64,000 bases of DNA from Natronogracilivirga saccharolytica (GTDB lineage: Bacteria > Bacteroidota > Rhodothermia > Balneolales > Natronogracilivirgulaceae), in contig NZ_JAFIDN010000002.1 of the NCBI RefSeq assembly GCF_017921895.1, forward strand, positions 186,001 to 250,000, read 5' to 3'. Below are positions 11,101 to 19,610 of the stretch, piece by piece. Position numbers and translations under genes: made by a program. Numbering within the stretch: the stretch's first letter is position 1; each line of letters opens with the position of its first letter. A model generated the notes under the pieces. That model searched no databases. It saw only the letters and a list, made by a program, of their open reading frames with translations, and had not been told where the DNA came from.

Positions 11101-11518
11101 AAAGATGAAGAACATTGTCATTGAAAACAACATTGAACCGGAAATGGCTGCGTATGCAGACAATGACATGATACAAACCGTACTCAGAAACCTTGTATCC
11201 AACGCCATCAAGTTCTCACCCGAAGACAGCCGTGTGATCATCGGGGCTGAGGAGAAGGAAGATCAGCTGCTGGTTTTTGTGCAGGATTTTGGAGTCGGAA
11301 TGAGTAATGATGAAGCACAAAATGTGTTCACCGTGGTGTCCGGAAAAAGGAAGAAAGGTACAAAAGGTGAAAAAGGAACAGGACTTGGTCTGCTGCTAAG
11401 CAAAGATTTTGTACAAAAAAACGGTGGAAGTATCTGGGTAAAAAGCGAGAAGGAGAAAGGCAGCACTTTCTGTTTCACGGTAAAAAAGCACACCGGGGCA
11501 AAGGCCAGGGTATCGTGA
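8177..11518 (+). CDS. Propeller-type sensor histidine kinase (second of tandem pair)
   Basis: Paralog of the preceding gene, same orientation, 39 bp after its stop. Taken from the ATG at 8177 it has 1113 residues; an in-frame GTG at 8153 is an alternative. Same architecture: export segment (VVPVLVMLIFLT), about 14 propeller blades with IWVGT-type signatures, Y_Y_Y domain (KYAYKMEGFD), one membrane helix, HisKA with His891 in HDLRNPF, HATPase_c with NAIKFS and a GEKGTGLGL lid. The Y_Y_Y and kinase parts are much more alike between the two proteins than the first propeller blades. This fits a tandem duplication followed by change in ligand preference. No receiver domain or response regulator gene is next to it. 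Confidence 0.93.
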   Translation: MNISGEHAPVTHRGQWLVVPVLVMLIFLTDPGGVFAVHHIQGKPDLRFEEVPHEMAASQISAIEQDSYGFIWVGTNSGLSRFDGVSVRHYKETGEPNSLPSDNIGSVYEDQNKNIWIGGYGAVARYRWETDDFDHYVLPDTLSRLSTLIQSIEEDDDGTIWISGGSNGLYYYDPFKDEIVAWEELETTAVNTIMPEGDGIIWMTTRGEGLHRLDTRTGEITVYRHDEEDSNSLASDMTSSIVRDCEGDYWIGSREGGITRLTLESGNPEAAHFKRYFNEPGSPGVLSNNYVYTLYVDREGDLWAGNENGGIHLYDREKDAFHHYGSDPDDPYSLSHNSVLSLFQDKNGRLWIGAALSGLNILDPYAIKFYHHHTRSRFRDRLSNNVIRNFEEDKDGNLWIATDGGGLNYFDRSTGLFTTFQHDPDDPSSISSDAVISLRRDPDGTLWVGTYKGGLELLTDESSGTFVSARDSLNLPDDLLNTAFDVHFDPDNNFVWIAETGQGVFRINTDTGELETFQPVMGDDQTISSSYVLRIFEDSKENLWFASLNGLSKLTEENRADALFKTFIHDEEDPESLSSNRVQQVYEDSRGIIWVATDGGLSRYEPDGKRFINYGVSDGLLTNDLRSIAEDENGDLWIGSTDGLSRFDPRSDEIQNFTHEDGLQRLEFSRYAATRLSSGEMVFGGLDGFNLFHPEHIRTNPHVPEVYITGLWLFNEQVTPHAPDSPLDKSMILTDTLRLSHNENVFTFDFVALNYTRAEQNKYAYKMEGFDTEWNYSGNFQSATYTNLDPGTYRFRVKASNNDGVWNEEGAYITVVIVPPFWQTSWFYALVIFLTVVTVTAAVRLKMSSIRKRQKELEEVVDKRTAELRNSNEELNQMIAESNRVYSVLGHDLRNPFMSIIGYSEYLSEKFEQDTDEENREIMGIILQAARNTFNLLENLLRWAGSKGQATKVIPGKVTLNDVAEEVKSTVGVQAKMKNIVIENNIEPEMAAYADNDMIQTVLRNLVSNAIKFSPEDSRVIIGAEEKEDQLLVFVQDFGVGMSNDEAQNVFTVVSGKRKKGTKGEKGTGLGLLLSKDFVQKNGGSIWVKSEKEKGSTFCFTVKKHTGAKARVS

Positions 11519-11568
11519 GACAGGATGTTCTGAGCACGGTCCCTTTCCTGGGTTTTGACGTGCTGCAG

Positions 11569-12654
11569 CTACTCTCCGAAAAGTGTCAGCTGAATCCCTT
11601 CTGAAGCGGCATCATCCCCTTCACGGATGAAGCCGGAAACGGTGACCCCGGCAAGACGCACTTTTCGCTTCCCGGCTTCGGTTTCTTCAAGAAGGCGAAC
11701 GGCCAGCCCGGAAATCTCTTCAGCTCCTGCAACAGGATGGCCCGGCGTGATGCTGCGCGTGACACTTTCAAAGTTATCGTATCGTACTTTCAGTGTCACC
11801 GTTTTGGCAACAGCCTGTTCGCGCGCCAGCCGTCCGGCCACCTTCTCACTGATTTTTTGCAGGAATCCGGCAAGCCATTCCACGGAATCAATATCCTCCG
11901 TAAACGTTTTCTCATTCCCGATCGATTTGGGAATCCATTCGGTACGCACCGGCCGTTCATCAATGGCGCGCGCAATGTTGTAATAAAAGGCACCGGCTTT
12001 GCCGAAATGCTTGTCCAGTTCCCACCGGTCACGCTCCCTCAGGTCGGCTCCGGTCTTGATTCCCAGGCGGTGCATCTTTGCCTCGGTGGCCTTGCCGATT
12101 CCGTGAAATTTCCCGATGGGCAGATCCGAAATAAAGTCCAGTGCCTGCCCGGGTGGTATCAGGGCGAGTCCGTCCGGTTTTTTCAGGTCGGATGCGATTT
12201 TCGCCAGAAACTTGTTGATAGAGATTCCGGCAGATGCGGTCAGGCCGGTACGCTCCCGGACCTTTTTCTTTATTTCCTTTGCAATGAGTGTTGCCGACGG
12301 GTTATTCACTTTATTTTCGGTCACATCCAGATAGGCTTCATCAAGAGAGAGCGGCTCGACCAGGTCGGTGTATTCATAAAAGATCTCCCGGATTTGCAGG
12401 GATACACTCTTGTAAACATCAAAGCGGGGCCGGATAAATATCAGCTCGGGATACAGCCTGGAGGCCCGGGCTGCGGGCATGGCGGAGCGGATGCCGTATT
12501 TTCTTGCCTCATAACTGGCAGCTGCAACAACACCGCGCCCCTGAGGTGAACCGCCCACAACAACAGGCTTTCCCTTCAGCGATGGATCGTCCCGCTGCTC
12601 AACAGAAGCATAAAACGCATCCATATCAATGTGAATAATTTTCCTCATGGCCAT
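11569..12654 (-). CDS. dinB: DNA polymerase IV, Y-family translesion polymerase
   Basis: Error-prone lesion bypass synthesis. The 361-residue protein opens with the palm motif HIDMDAFYASVEQ. It carries the second metal-binding motif SLDEAYLD near residue 103, the helix-hairpin-helix region (FHGIGKATEAKMHRLGI) and a little-finger domain. An ATG two codons downstream (12648) is an equally good start. The C-terminus ends in QLTLFGE, which resembles the beta-clamp binding peptide seen at the end of many DinB proteins. It faces the preceding kinase gene across a 50-bp gap. Confidence 0.96.
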   Translation of the reverse strand: MAMRKIIHIDMDAFYASVEQRDDPSLKGKPVVVGGSPQGRGVVAAASYEARKYGIRSAMPAARASRLYPELIFIRPRFDVYKSVSLQIREIFYEYTDLVEPLSLDEAYLDVTENKVNNPSATLIAKEIKKKVRERTGLTASAGISINKFLAKIASDLKKPDGLALIPPGQALDFISDLPIGKFHGIGKATEAKMHRLGIKTGADLRERDRWELDKHFGKAGAFYYNIARAIDERPVRTEWIPKSIGNEKTFTEDIDSVEWLAGFLQKISEKVAGRLAREQAVAKTVTLKVRYDNFESVTRSITPGHPVAGAEEISGLAVRLLEETEAGKRKVRLAGVTVSGFIREGDDAASEGIQLTLFGE

Positions 12655-12733
12655 ACTGCCGCACTGAAAGAAAAATGTGTATCTTGGACGGGCAACGACA
12701 TCATCATGTAAATTACATATAATATAACGAATT

Positions 12734-12979
12734 ATGGTGGGTACATTTGTTACTTTGGTGTTTATCGGGATTGTGGTCGGGTGGATTTACCAGGGCCTGG
12801 TGGGCGTTTCCGGCCCCTCGCTGACCGTCTGTATGGCCTTTGCCGTTCTGGGATCACTGGCAGGGGGACTGATATTTTTGTTCACAGGACTCGGGGGGGA
12901 GCTTGCCGCCGGACTGCTGGCTTCTTTTCTTGTTCTCATAGCGGCAGATGTTTTGAGCAGGGAAGTGGCACACGAATAG
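12734..12979 (+). CDS. Small GlsB/YeaQ-like membrane protein
   Basis: An 81-residue protein made almost entirely of three hydrophobic stretches (residues 3-20, 29-52, 57-75) with glycine-rich turns (GGLIFLFTGLGGELAAG). Size and glycine pattern resemble GlsB/YeaQ/YmgE stress-response membrane proteins. The short sequence makes the family call tentative, and the function of that family is unclear. It is divergent from dinB with a 79-bp gap. Codon use looks like that of its neighbours. Confidence 0.65.
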   Translation: MVGTFVTLVFIGIVVGWIYQGLVGVSGPSLTVCMAFAVLGSLAGGLIFLFTGLGGELAAGLLASFLVLIAADVLSREVAHE

Positions 12980-13226
12980 CCGGATAACGCCCTGAATCGT
13001 CCGTACCTGCAGGATTAATCCGGCTCAGACCAGTTTTTTGCCAATGGGGATCGTCCCTGATAGCTTTGGCTATGCCGTGTATGGCCAATGCACATTGCCG
13101 GTGTCCCGGAAAGCGGCCGGCATGGGGTGGGATCCAGCAAGGCTTTGCGGCATGATTTGCTTTTGCAATTATATATCTATATTTTTATATATGAAAACAG
13201 CGTACTAACCTAAGCGAGATTATTTT

Positions 13227-14198
13227 ATGGAAGATATTGCAGGAAAAACACTGGATGTGATTATCGTCGGCAGCGGTCCTGCCGGACTTACCGCGGCATT
13301 ATATGCAGCCCGGGCGGATCTGAAGCCGCTGGTCTTTGAAGGTCCGGAACCCGGCGGTCAATTGACAACAACCACCGATGTTGAAAATTATCCGGGTTAT
13401 CCGGATGGCGTGCTCGGTCCAAAGATGATGGAGGATTTCCGGAAGCAGGCGACACGCTTTGGCGCCGATTGCCGCTGGGGAACCGTGTCCGGCATTGATT
13501 TTGACAAGCGCCCCTATAAAGTTACGGTGGATGAAAAAACAGAAGTTTATGCCAGGTCGCTGATAGTATCGACAGGTGCGTCGGCTAAATGGCTTGGGCT
13601 GGAAAGCGAGCAGCGCCTTCGCGGGCACGGGGTGTCGGCATGTGCGACGTGCGACGGGGCTTTTTTCCGGGATCAGCATGTGGTGATTATTGGCGGCGGT
13701 GATACGGCCATGGAAGAGGCGCAGTTTCTGACCAAATTTGCAAGCAAGGTGACACTGCTCCACCGTCGTGATGAGCTTCGGGCTTCAAAGATCATGCAGA
13801 AGCGGACACTTGATAATCCGAAGGTGGAAGTAATGTGGAACTCGGTTCTTGAGGAAGTTCTTGGCGATAAGGTGGTTGAGGGTGTCAAGGTGAGAAATGT
13901 CAAAACAGATGAGGTAAGTACTCTGGATGATGTTACCGGTGTATTTCTCGCCATAGGTCACAAACCCAACACGGATCTGTTCAAGGGCGTGCTGGATATG
14001 GATGAAACCGGTTATATTCTGACCGAACCGAAGAGCACCTATACCAATATGCCGGGGATTTTTGCATGCGGAGATGCACAGGACAAGGATTATCGTCAGG
14101 CGGTAACTGCAGCAGGAACCGGATGTATGGCCGCAATTGACGCCGAGCGCTGGCTTGCTGAACAGGAAGTGGCGGAACAGGAGAAAGAAGAAGCTTGA
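13227..14198 (+). CDS. trxB: Thioredoxin-disulfide reductase
   Basis: NADPH-dependent reduction of thioredoxin in the cytoplasm. 323 residues, usual length. FAD-binding GSGPAGLTAA near the N-terminus, redox-active CATC (in SACATCDGAFF, residues 138-141), NADPH-binding GGGDTAMEEA, and the C-terminal FAD motif FACGDAQDKDYRQ. The last residues are an acidic/basic charged tail. The upstream 247 bp are AT-rich just before the start and contain no gene. Confidence 0.96.
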   Translation: MEDIAGKTLDVIIVGSGPAGLTAALYAARADLKPLVFEGPEPGGQLTTTTDVENYPGYPDGVLGPKMMEDFRKQATRFGADCRWGTVSGIDFDKRPYKVTVDEKTEVYARSLIVSTGASAKWLGLESEQRLRGHGVSACATCDGAFFRDQHVVIIGGGDTAMEEAQFLTKFASKVTLLHRRDELRASKIMQKRTLDNPKVEVMWNSVLEEVLGDKVVEGVKVRNVKTDEVSTLDDVTGVFLAIGHKPNTDLFKGVLDMDETGYILTEPKSTYTNMPGIFACGDAQDKDYRQAVTAAGTGCMAAIDAERWLAEQEVAEQEKEEA

Positions 14199-14225
14199 GG
14201 AGCCGCCGGGGCGGACCGGCAAATT

Positions 14226-14618
14226 CTAATCCAGAACTTCAAAATCAACATCTATTTCATATGGGTCGCGGCCGCTGGCTGAAGACCGGGTATGATGTGT
14301 GTTCGCCTTGCCCTGGTCCTGATGCGAGGAAAGACCATTGTTGAGATTGCTGTTGCCGGCATCCCGGGAGCGCTCGACCAGTATTCGGGTATCATTCACA
14401 AATAGAGCATAAGCCGCAACCGATGAAAGAATCGGGGCAAGGGCAAATGCCCCGCCTACTCCGGCAACTCCCAGCGCAAGCGGCAATTCGAACACGACTT
14501 CATCTTTGTTGTTTATAATGACCAGTCGCCGGATGCTTCCCTCACGTACAAGGTTTCTGACTTTGTCGACCAGTTCGGCTCCCGAAACCCGGATTTCTTC
14601 AACAATGTCATGTCTCAT
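14226..14618 (-). CDS. DUF4342 domain protein
   Basis: 130 residues. The first 85 match the DUF4342 pattern: a short helical part with LVDKVRNLVREG, a beta segment (RRLVIINNKDEVVFELPL) and a hydrophobic glycine-alanine segment (GVAGVGGAFALAPILSSVAAYAL). The rest is a polar, low-complexity tail. Function unknown for the family; the hydrophobic part may associate with the membrane. It is convergent with trxB across 27 bp that include a small GC-rich inverted repeat. Confidence 0.75.
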   Translation of the reverse strand: MRHDIVEEIRVSGAELVDKVRNLVREGSIRRLVIINNKDEVVFELPLALGVAGVGGAFALAPILSSVAAYALFVNDTRILVERSRDAGNSNLNNGLSSHQDQGKANTHHTRSSASGRDPYEIDVDFEVLD

Positions 14619-14707
14619 GGCTTGCTCTGGTTTTACCTTATTTGTGCCTGCGCTGTAAGGACGCAGCTGTTATGGTATCTGATACGTAAAAACCGGAGGA
14701 AAGATAC

Positions 14708-16243
14708 ATGCTGGCGCATGCATTCTGCGCAACTACATTCGGAGTGGATGCGCATCTGATTGATGTGGAGACAAATGCGGTAAACGGGCTGCCACAGTAT
14801 TTTCTGGTTGGCCTGCCTGACAGGGCGATAAGCGAGTCACGCGACCGGATTGAAGCTGCAATCCGGAACAGTGGCTTTGAAATGCCAAGGGGGCGGATTA
14901 CCGTTAACCTGGCTCCTGCCAACCTGCCGAAAGAGGGCAGCTCCTTTGACCTTCCGATAGCCCTGGGGCTGCTGGCCATGTCATCTCAGATCGACAAAGA
15001 TAAGCTCAGAGATGTTTTGGTACTGGGCGAACTGGCCCTTGACGGTGCTTTGCGCCCGGTAAAGGGCGTATTACCGGTCACGGTAGAAGCAAGAAAACGC
15101 GGGCTTGCCAAAATTGTAGTACCGAAAGTTAATGCACGGGAAGCGGCCGTGGTAAAAGGAATCGATGTATTCGGATTTGAGCACCTTGCAGAAGTAACGG
15201 ACTGGTTGACAGGCCGCTCAGAAAAAGAGCCTTTTCACGTTGATGTTGATGCTTTATTCGGTCAAAACCCGGATATCAGCACACTGGATTATTGTGACGT
15301 AAAAGGGCAGGAAAATGTTAAAAGGTCCGTAGAAGTAGCAGCGGCTGGTGGTCATAATGTTCTGATGGTAGGTCCGCCCGGATCCGGAAAAACCATGATT
15401 GCCAGAAGAATTTCAACAATTCTCCCACCGCTTACACTTGAGGAGTCCCTTGAAACGACGCGGATCAACTCTGTTGCCGGAATGCTCACCAACGGAACCT
15501 CGCTTGTTGTCACAAGACCGTTCCGGGCTCCACATCACACCATATCTGATGTTGCACTGGCTGGCGGTGGTTCGGTACCCAGACCGGGTGAAATTTCGCT
15601 GGCTCATAACGGGGTACTCTTCCTTGATGAGCTTCCGGAGTTCAGGCGTACGGCGTTGGAAGTACTGAGGCAGCCGCTTGAAGACGGAATGGTGACCCTT
15701 TCGCGTTCCCGTTTTACCGTCAGCTATCCGTCACGGTTTATGCTGGTCGCATCAATGAATCCCTCCCCGGATGGCGACTGGTACGATCCTGATGACCCCG
15801 GATCTGCACGCCCTGAACAAATACAGAACTATTTCAGCAGAGTCAGTGGTCCGCTTATGGACCGAATCGATATTCATGTTGAAGTCAGGAAAGTGAACTA
15901 CGAGGATGTAGCGCAAACAGCTCCTGCAGAACGTTCGGAGACGATCAGGGAGCGGGTAATTGATGCCCGTGAGCGCCAGAAAAGGAGGTTCAAAAAAGCG
16001 TCAAATGTGTTTTGCAATGCACAGATGAACACGCGCCTGGTGAGAGTGGTGTGTAAAATTGATGAGGCGGGATCGCATCTGCTGAAAAAAGCCATGCATC
16101 ATCTGGGACTTTCAGCAAGGGCGTATGACCGGATTCTGAAGGTCTCGCGGACAATTGCAGACCTGGAAAAAAGCGAGCAAATTAAAGCGCATCATATAGC
16201 CGAAGCCGTGCAGTACCGTTCACTGGACCGGAAAATTGTGTAA
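14708..16243 (+). CDS. comM: YifB/ComM-type AAA+ ATPase (Mg-chelatase-like)
   Basis: Hexameric helicase-like ATPase that helps branch migration during natural transformation in other bacteria. 511 residues with the three expected parts: an N-terminal Lon-protease-like domain (residues 1-170), an AAA+ core with Walker A GPPGSGKTMIARR and Walker B VLFLDELPEF, and a C-terminal Mg-chelatase-type domain (LGLSARAYDRILKVSRTIADL). A clear ribosome-binding site GGAGGA lies 8-13 bases before the ATG. It is divergent from the DUF4342 gene. Whether this organism is transformable cannot be seen here. Confidence 0.93.
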   Translation: MLAHAFCATTFGVDAHLIDVETNAVNGLPQYFLVGLPDRAISESRDRIEAAIRNSGFEMPRGRITVNLAPANLPKEGSSFDLPIALGLLAMSSQIDKDKLRDVLVLGELALDGALRPVKGVLPVTVEARKRGLAKIVVPKVNAREAAVVKGIDVFGFEHLAEVTDWLTGRSEKEPFHVDVDALFGQNPDISTLDYCDVKGQENVKRSVEVAAAGGHNVLMVGPPGSGKTMIARRISTILPPLTLEESLETTRINSVAGMLTNGTSLVVTRPFRAPHHTISDVALAGGGSVPRPGEISLAHNGVLFLDELPEFRRTALEVLRQPLEDGMVTLSRSRFTVSYPSRFMLVASMNPSPDGDWYDPDDPGSARPEQIQNYFSRVSGPLMDRIDIHVEVRKVNYEDVAQTAPAERSETIRERVIDARERQKRRFKKASNVFCNAQMNTRLVRVVCKIDEAGSHLLKKAMHHLGLSARAYDRILKVSRTIADLEKSEQIKAHHIAEAVQYRSLDRKIV

Positions 16244-16267
16244 TTCAAATCCGGTAGGGATTGAATT
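16242..16267. terminator. Hairpin between convergent comM and queA
   Basis: AATTCAAATCC pairs with GGATTGAATT (one bulged A, 5-nt loop). It begins at the last base of the comM stop codon and lies before the end of convergent queA. A likely bidirectional terminator with AT-rich stem base. Confidence 0.5.
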
Positions 16268-16294
16268 GCCGGTATTCGATAATCAGATGAAGGG

Positions 16295-17353
16295 CTACAG
16301 AACCAGCATCGCATCACCAAAGGAATAAAACCGGTATTGATTGTCGATGGCGTGCTTGTATATGCGATGCATTTCAGGGAGTCCGGTAAAAGCTGCGATC
16401 ATCATGAGCAAAGTACTCTTGGGCAGATGAAAGTTGGTCAGCAGAGCATCAACGGCACGGAACTGGTAGCCCGGAGTAATAAATATATTTGTTTCTCCCC
16501 GGGTTTCTGTGAAGTAGCGAAAAGGAAGGTCATGTTGCAGTGTCACTCCGGTAGTATCGTGGCTGCCGGATGCGATGGATTCAAGAACACGGGCACTGGT
16601 TGTACCCACGGCCGTAATATGGGATGAAGTCCTGAGTTTTTCTGCAGCGCCTTTCGGAATGTGATACCACTCGGAGTGCATTTTGTGATCGGAGATCTGT
16701 TCCGTTTTCACGGGTGCGAAGGTGCCCATCCCGACATGTAATGTGATTTCAACCTGATGTATGGATTTTTTTTTCAGTTCAGCAAAGGTGCGGTCGGTGA
16801 AATGGAGTCCGGCGGTAGGTGCAGCCTTGCTTCCGGCGTCACGTGCATATACGGTTTGATATCTTTCAGAAAGATTTTCATCAGGACTGATATATGGCGG
16901 GAAAGGTGTCCTGCGCCAGGGATCAAATACCGGATCATCAACAGGGTGGTTGAACCTGAGGATTCTGAGACCGTCTTCTGTGATTTCAAGTACATCGGCA
17001 CTGATCGGGTGATTTGTGTCATCGGACAAGGTTACCGTTTTTCCGGTTTTGAAAGCTTTGCCAGGGCGGATCATGGCCTCAACTGTATGAGAGTCAATAA
17101 CGCGCGTAACAAACACCTCCCTGTTTCCGAAGAGGAGTCTGGATTTTTCAACGCGGGAGTTGTTCACAACAAGCGCAGACCCGTGCGGAAGATAGGAGGC
17201 AATATTGTAGAAAAAATCATCGGTAATTGATTTTTCATCCCTTCGGTATACCAGCAGTCTTGAATGATCCCTGGGCTCGGCAGGCTTCTGAGCAATAAGG
17301 GACTCCGGAAGGTTGTAATCAAAATCTGAAAGAGTAATTTTTTGATCTGGCAT
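16295..17353 (-). CDS. queA: S-adenosylmethionine:tRNA ribosyltransferase-isomerase
   Basis: Transfers and isomerizes the ribosyl part of SAM to 7-aminomethyl-deazaguanine in tRNA, a late step of queuosine synthesis. 352 residues. Family segments seen: the N-terminal FDYNLPESLIAQKP, then PAEPRDHSRLLV, the central GSKAAPTAGLHFT, the HVGMGTFAPV region and the C-terminal NFHLPKSTLLMMIAAF. Other queuosine genes are not in the window. Confidence 0.96.
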   Translation of the reverse strand: MPDQKITLSDFDYNLPESLIAQKPAEPRDHSRLLVYRRDEKSITDDFFYNIASYLPHGSALVVNNSRVEKSRLLFGNREVFVTRVIDSHTVEAMIRPGKAFKTGKTVTLSDDTNHPISADVLEITEDGLRILRFNHPVDDPVFDPWRRTPFPPYISPDENLSERYQTVYARDAGSKAAPTAGLHFTDRTFAELKKKSIHQVEITLHVGMGTFAPVKTEQISDHKMHSEWYHIPKGAAEKLRTSSHITAVGTTSARVLESIASGSHDTTGVTLQHDLPFRYFTETRGETNIFITPGYQFRAVDALLTNFHLPKSTLLMMIAAFTGLPEMHRIYKHAIDNQYRFYSFGDAMLVL

Positions 17354-17467
17354 TTGTTATTATTGAATGATTTTTAACCGGCCGCCTATATTGTCGCTGT
17401 AAAAAACCCATTACGAATACGTGTCCGGTTAAAAAACGGAATCAACTGTTAAACAAAAAAGAAAAAA

Positions 17468-17773
17468 ATGATATTGCACTCAGTATTTTTTTATCTGAAG
17501 AAGGATGCTCCGGAAAACACAGCCGAAGAGATGCAGAAAGATATTAAAGAGAAACTGTCGAAAATAGATTCGGTTAAAACAATCTGGGCCGGTCCTCCGG
17601 AAGGAATAGACCGTGACGTTGTAGACAATGATTATACTATGAGCCTGCATGCGCAATTTGAAGATCTTGCTGCTCTGCAAAGATACCAGTCCGACCCTCT
17701 GCACGTAGCCTTTGTCGAGAAATACAAGCCCGCCTTTCAGGAAATCCGGGTATTTGACACCAGAATTTCCTGA
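17468..17773 (+). CDS. Dabb-family (stress-responsive A/B barrel) protein
   Basis: 101 residues, one ferredoxin-like alpha/beta barrel domain. It starts with the typical ILHSVFFYLK strand (His at residue 4). Next come a charged helix and the later HAQFEDLAALQRYQSDPLHVAFVEKY segment (in pieces DLAALQRY, DPLHVAFV). Cytoplasmic dimer in known relatives; biochemical role not known. An A-rich leader precedes the ATG. Confidence 0.8.
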   Translation: MILHSVFFYLKKDAPENTAEEMQKDIKEKLSKIDSVKTIWAGPPEGIDRDVVDNDYTMSLHAQFEDLAALQRYQSDPLHVAFVEKYKPAFQEIRVFDTRIS

Positions 17774-17787
17774 AAGAGCTCAGTGAG

Positions 17788-17810
17788 CGGCAATCACTGA
17801 GAGATTGCCG
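17788..17810. terminator. Hairpin terminator, bidirectional
   Basis: Perfect 8-bp stem CGGCAATC/GATTGCCG with a 7-nt loop, between the Dabb gene stop and the end of the convergent MFS gene. Confidence 0.65.
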
Positions 17811-17834
17811 CCTTTATGGCATAAAGTCTCCGGA

Positions 17835-19610
17835 TCAGGAGGCTGCCTGGGCATCATCAGGTTCGTCAACATCATCCACAAACAGGGTGACAATTGCGGC
17901 CACAATCCATGTCGCAGCGCCAAGCATCAGTGCAAAGATGGCCTGTCCGGAAAAGACATTGGCAACAATAAAGCCGAGTATGGCAGCAGCAAGCATCTGG
18001 GGCAGTACGATAAAGAAGTTAAATATCCCCATATAAATACCCATTTTCTTGGCGGGCAGTGATCCGGCAAGGATGGCATATGGCATTGCAAGAATACTGG
18101 CCCATGCAAATCCCACTCCCACCATGGAAGCGAGAATCCAGGTCGGATCCGGGACAAAGTAGACGGAGACAAGTCCCACAGCACCAAGAACCAGCGCAAG
18201 GGCATGGGTATACCTTCGGTTGGAAAATCTGGCAATGACAGGCAGGGCGAAGGCGATCAGAGCTGCAAAACCATTATACACGGCAAAAGCGATACCTACC
18301 CAGTCGGCGCCGGTGTTATATTCCTGCTGGATGTGCAGCAGCTTATCCCGAATATCCGGACTCATGTCAACTTCGTGCCCCTGTCCGAGAAAGAAATTGA
18401 CGACACGCATCGTGGCGGTTACCTCTTCCTCGCCCTCATCAATGGCCTCCTGAAGCCGGTCAAGGTCACGGGTGACGCGTGGAAGCCGGCTGTGCCAGTC
18501 CGCTTCCGTGTAAGCCTCCATCTCATCAGCCATGGAAACAAGAGCGGCAACTTCGGGCTGATTGAGCTTCATGTCATAGTGATGGCTGGTGACACCGGAG
18601 GTGGTGTAGATCCACATTGAAAAGAGTGCAAACCAGGAAAAAAACTGAACTACAGCAAGCTGTTTCATGGTTTTGGGCATGCTGTAAAGGTCATCCATAA
18701 TAACGACCACTCCGAGATCGGTTCGTCCGCGATCCTGAAAAAAAGAGGCTAAGATCAGCAGCAATCCAAGTGCAACAAAACCGAATGTCACAATGTAGAG
18801 CTCTTCGGCCCAGCTTTGCCAGTAAACAAGCAGAGAAAGCAGGGCTCCGGCAATGAAAAACAGGGGTCCATGTCTCTTTTTCCGCTGGGCGCGCTCGGCC
18901 AGGGACTGCTCCTCCCTTTCCTTTTGAACTTCATAGGCGTCGGATCCTTCGGGCGGCTCGGCATCCTCAAATGACTCAAGCTCTTCGGGACTGTATTCTT
19001 TTGTTCGGATCACGGTCCACAAAATGGTCAGGATAAATACAGCGGCACCGATGTAGAAGGACCACTTGACGGAGTCGGGAATCACACCTTCCGGGGCGAT
19101 ATTGGAAACACCCAGCCAGTTGGTCAGGGCATACGGAAGACCTGATGCAATGACAGCACCGGTACCGATAAAAAAGCTCTGCATTGCAAATCCCTTGGTG
19201 CGCTGTTCGGAGGGGAGCATATCACCGACGAAAGCGCGGAAAGGCTCCATGGAAATGTTGATGGAAGCATCCAGGATCCAGAGCATGCCGGCCGCAACCC
19301 ACAGGAAAGGCGAGTTGGGCATGATGATAAGGGCAGCAGAAGCAAAAATGGCACCTATCAGAAAATACGGACGTCTGCGCCCCATGCGGTTCCAGGTATT
19401 GTCACTGAGATATCCGACAATAGGCTGGACGATCAGACCGGTCACCGGTGCGGCTATCCAGAGAATGGGAATGGTTTCAACATCTGCTCCAAGAGTCTCG
19501 AAAATCCGGCTGACATTGGCATTCTGAAGTGCAAATCCGAACTGAATTCCAAGAAAACCAAAACTCATGTTCCAGATTTGCCAAAATGATAGACGGGGCT
19601 TTTTATTCAT
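17835..19610 (-). CDS. MFS transporter, SLC45/GPH-like sugar carrier with large inserts
   Basis: Polytopic inner-membrane carrier, probably a proton- or sodium-coupled sugar symporter. It has 591 residues, about 100-140 longer than usual. The N-terminal WNMSFGFLGIQFGFALQN and the loop 2-3 motif GYLSDNTWNRMGRRRPY match the SLC45/maltose carrier group. About 12 membrane helices. There are two hydrophilic inserts: an acidic cytoplasmic one (about residues 205-250) and a charged one of about 80 residues between later helices (about 360-440). The start codon is the last triplet of a leader-repeat array (19611-19949), which supplies its whole upstream region. No sugar hydrolase is adjacent, so the substrate is open. 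Confidence 0.88.
   Translation of the reverse strand: MNKKPRLSFWQIWNMSFGFLGIQFGFALQNANVSRIFETLGADVETIPILWIAAPVTGLIVQPIVGYLSDNTWNRMGRRRPYFLIGAIFASAALIIMPNSPFLWVAAGMLWILDASINISMEPFRAFVGDMLPSEQRTKGFAMQSFFIGTGAVIASGLPYALTNWLGVSNIAPEGVIPDSVKWSFYIGAAVFILTILWTVIRTKEYSPEELESFEDAEPPEGSDAYEVQKEREEQSLAERAQRKKRHGPLFFIAGALLSLLVYWQSWAEELYIVTFGFVALGLLLILASFFQDRGRTDLGVVVIMDDLYSMPKTMKQLAVVQFFSWFALFSMWIYTTSGVTSHHYDMKLNQPEVAALVSMADEMEAYTEADWHSRLPRVTRDLDRLQEAIDEGEEEVTATMRVVNFFLGQGHEVDMSPDIRDKLLHIQQEYNTGADWVGIAFAVYNGFAALIAFALPVIARFSNRRYTHALALVLGAVGLVSVYFVPDPTWILASMVGVGFAWASILAMPYAILAGSLPAKKMGIYMGIFNFFIVLPQMLAAAILGFIVANVFSGQAIFALMLGAATWIVAAIVTLFVDDVDEPDDAQAAS

Noticed and set aside
11519-11568. GCACG/CGTGC inverted repeat between the second kinase and dinB
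   Set aside because: Only 5 bp with a long loop and no T-tract; not called as a terminator.
12980-13226. GC-rich short inverted repeats (GCCGG/CCGGC, GGG/CCC) before trxB
   Set aside because: Stems are 3-5 bp, scattered, and do not form one credible terminator or riboswitch.
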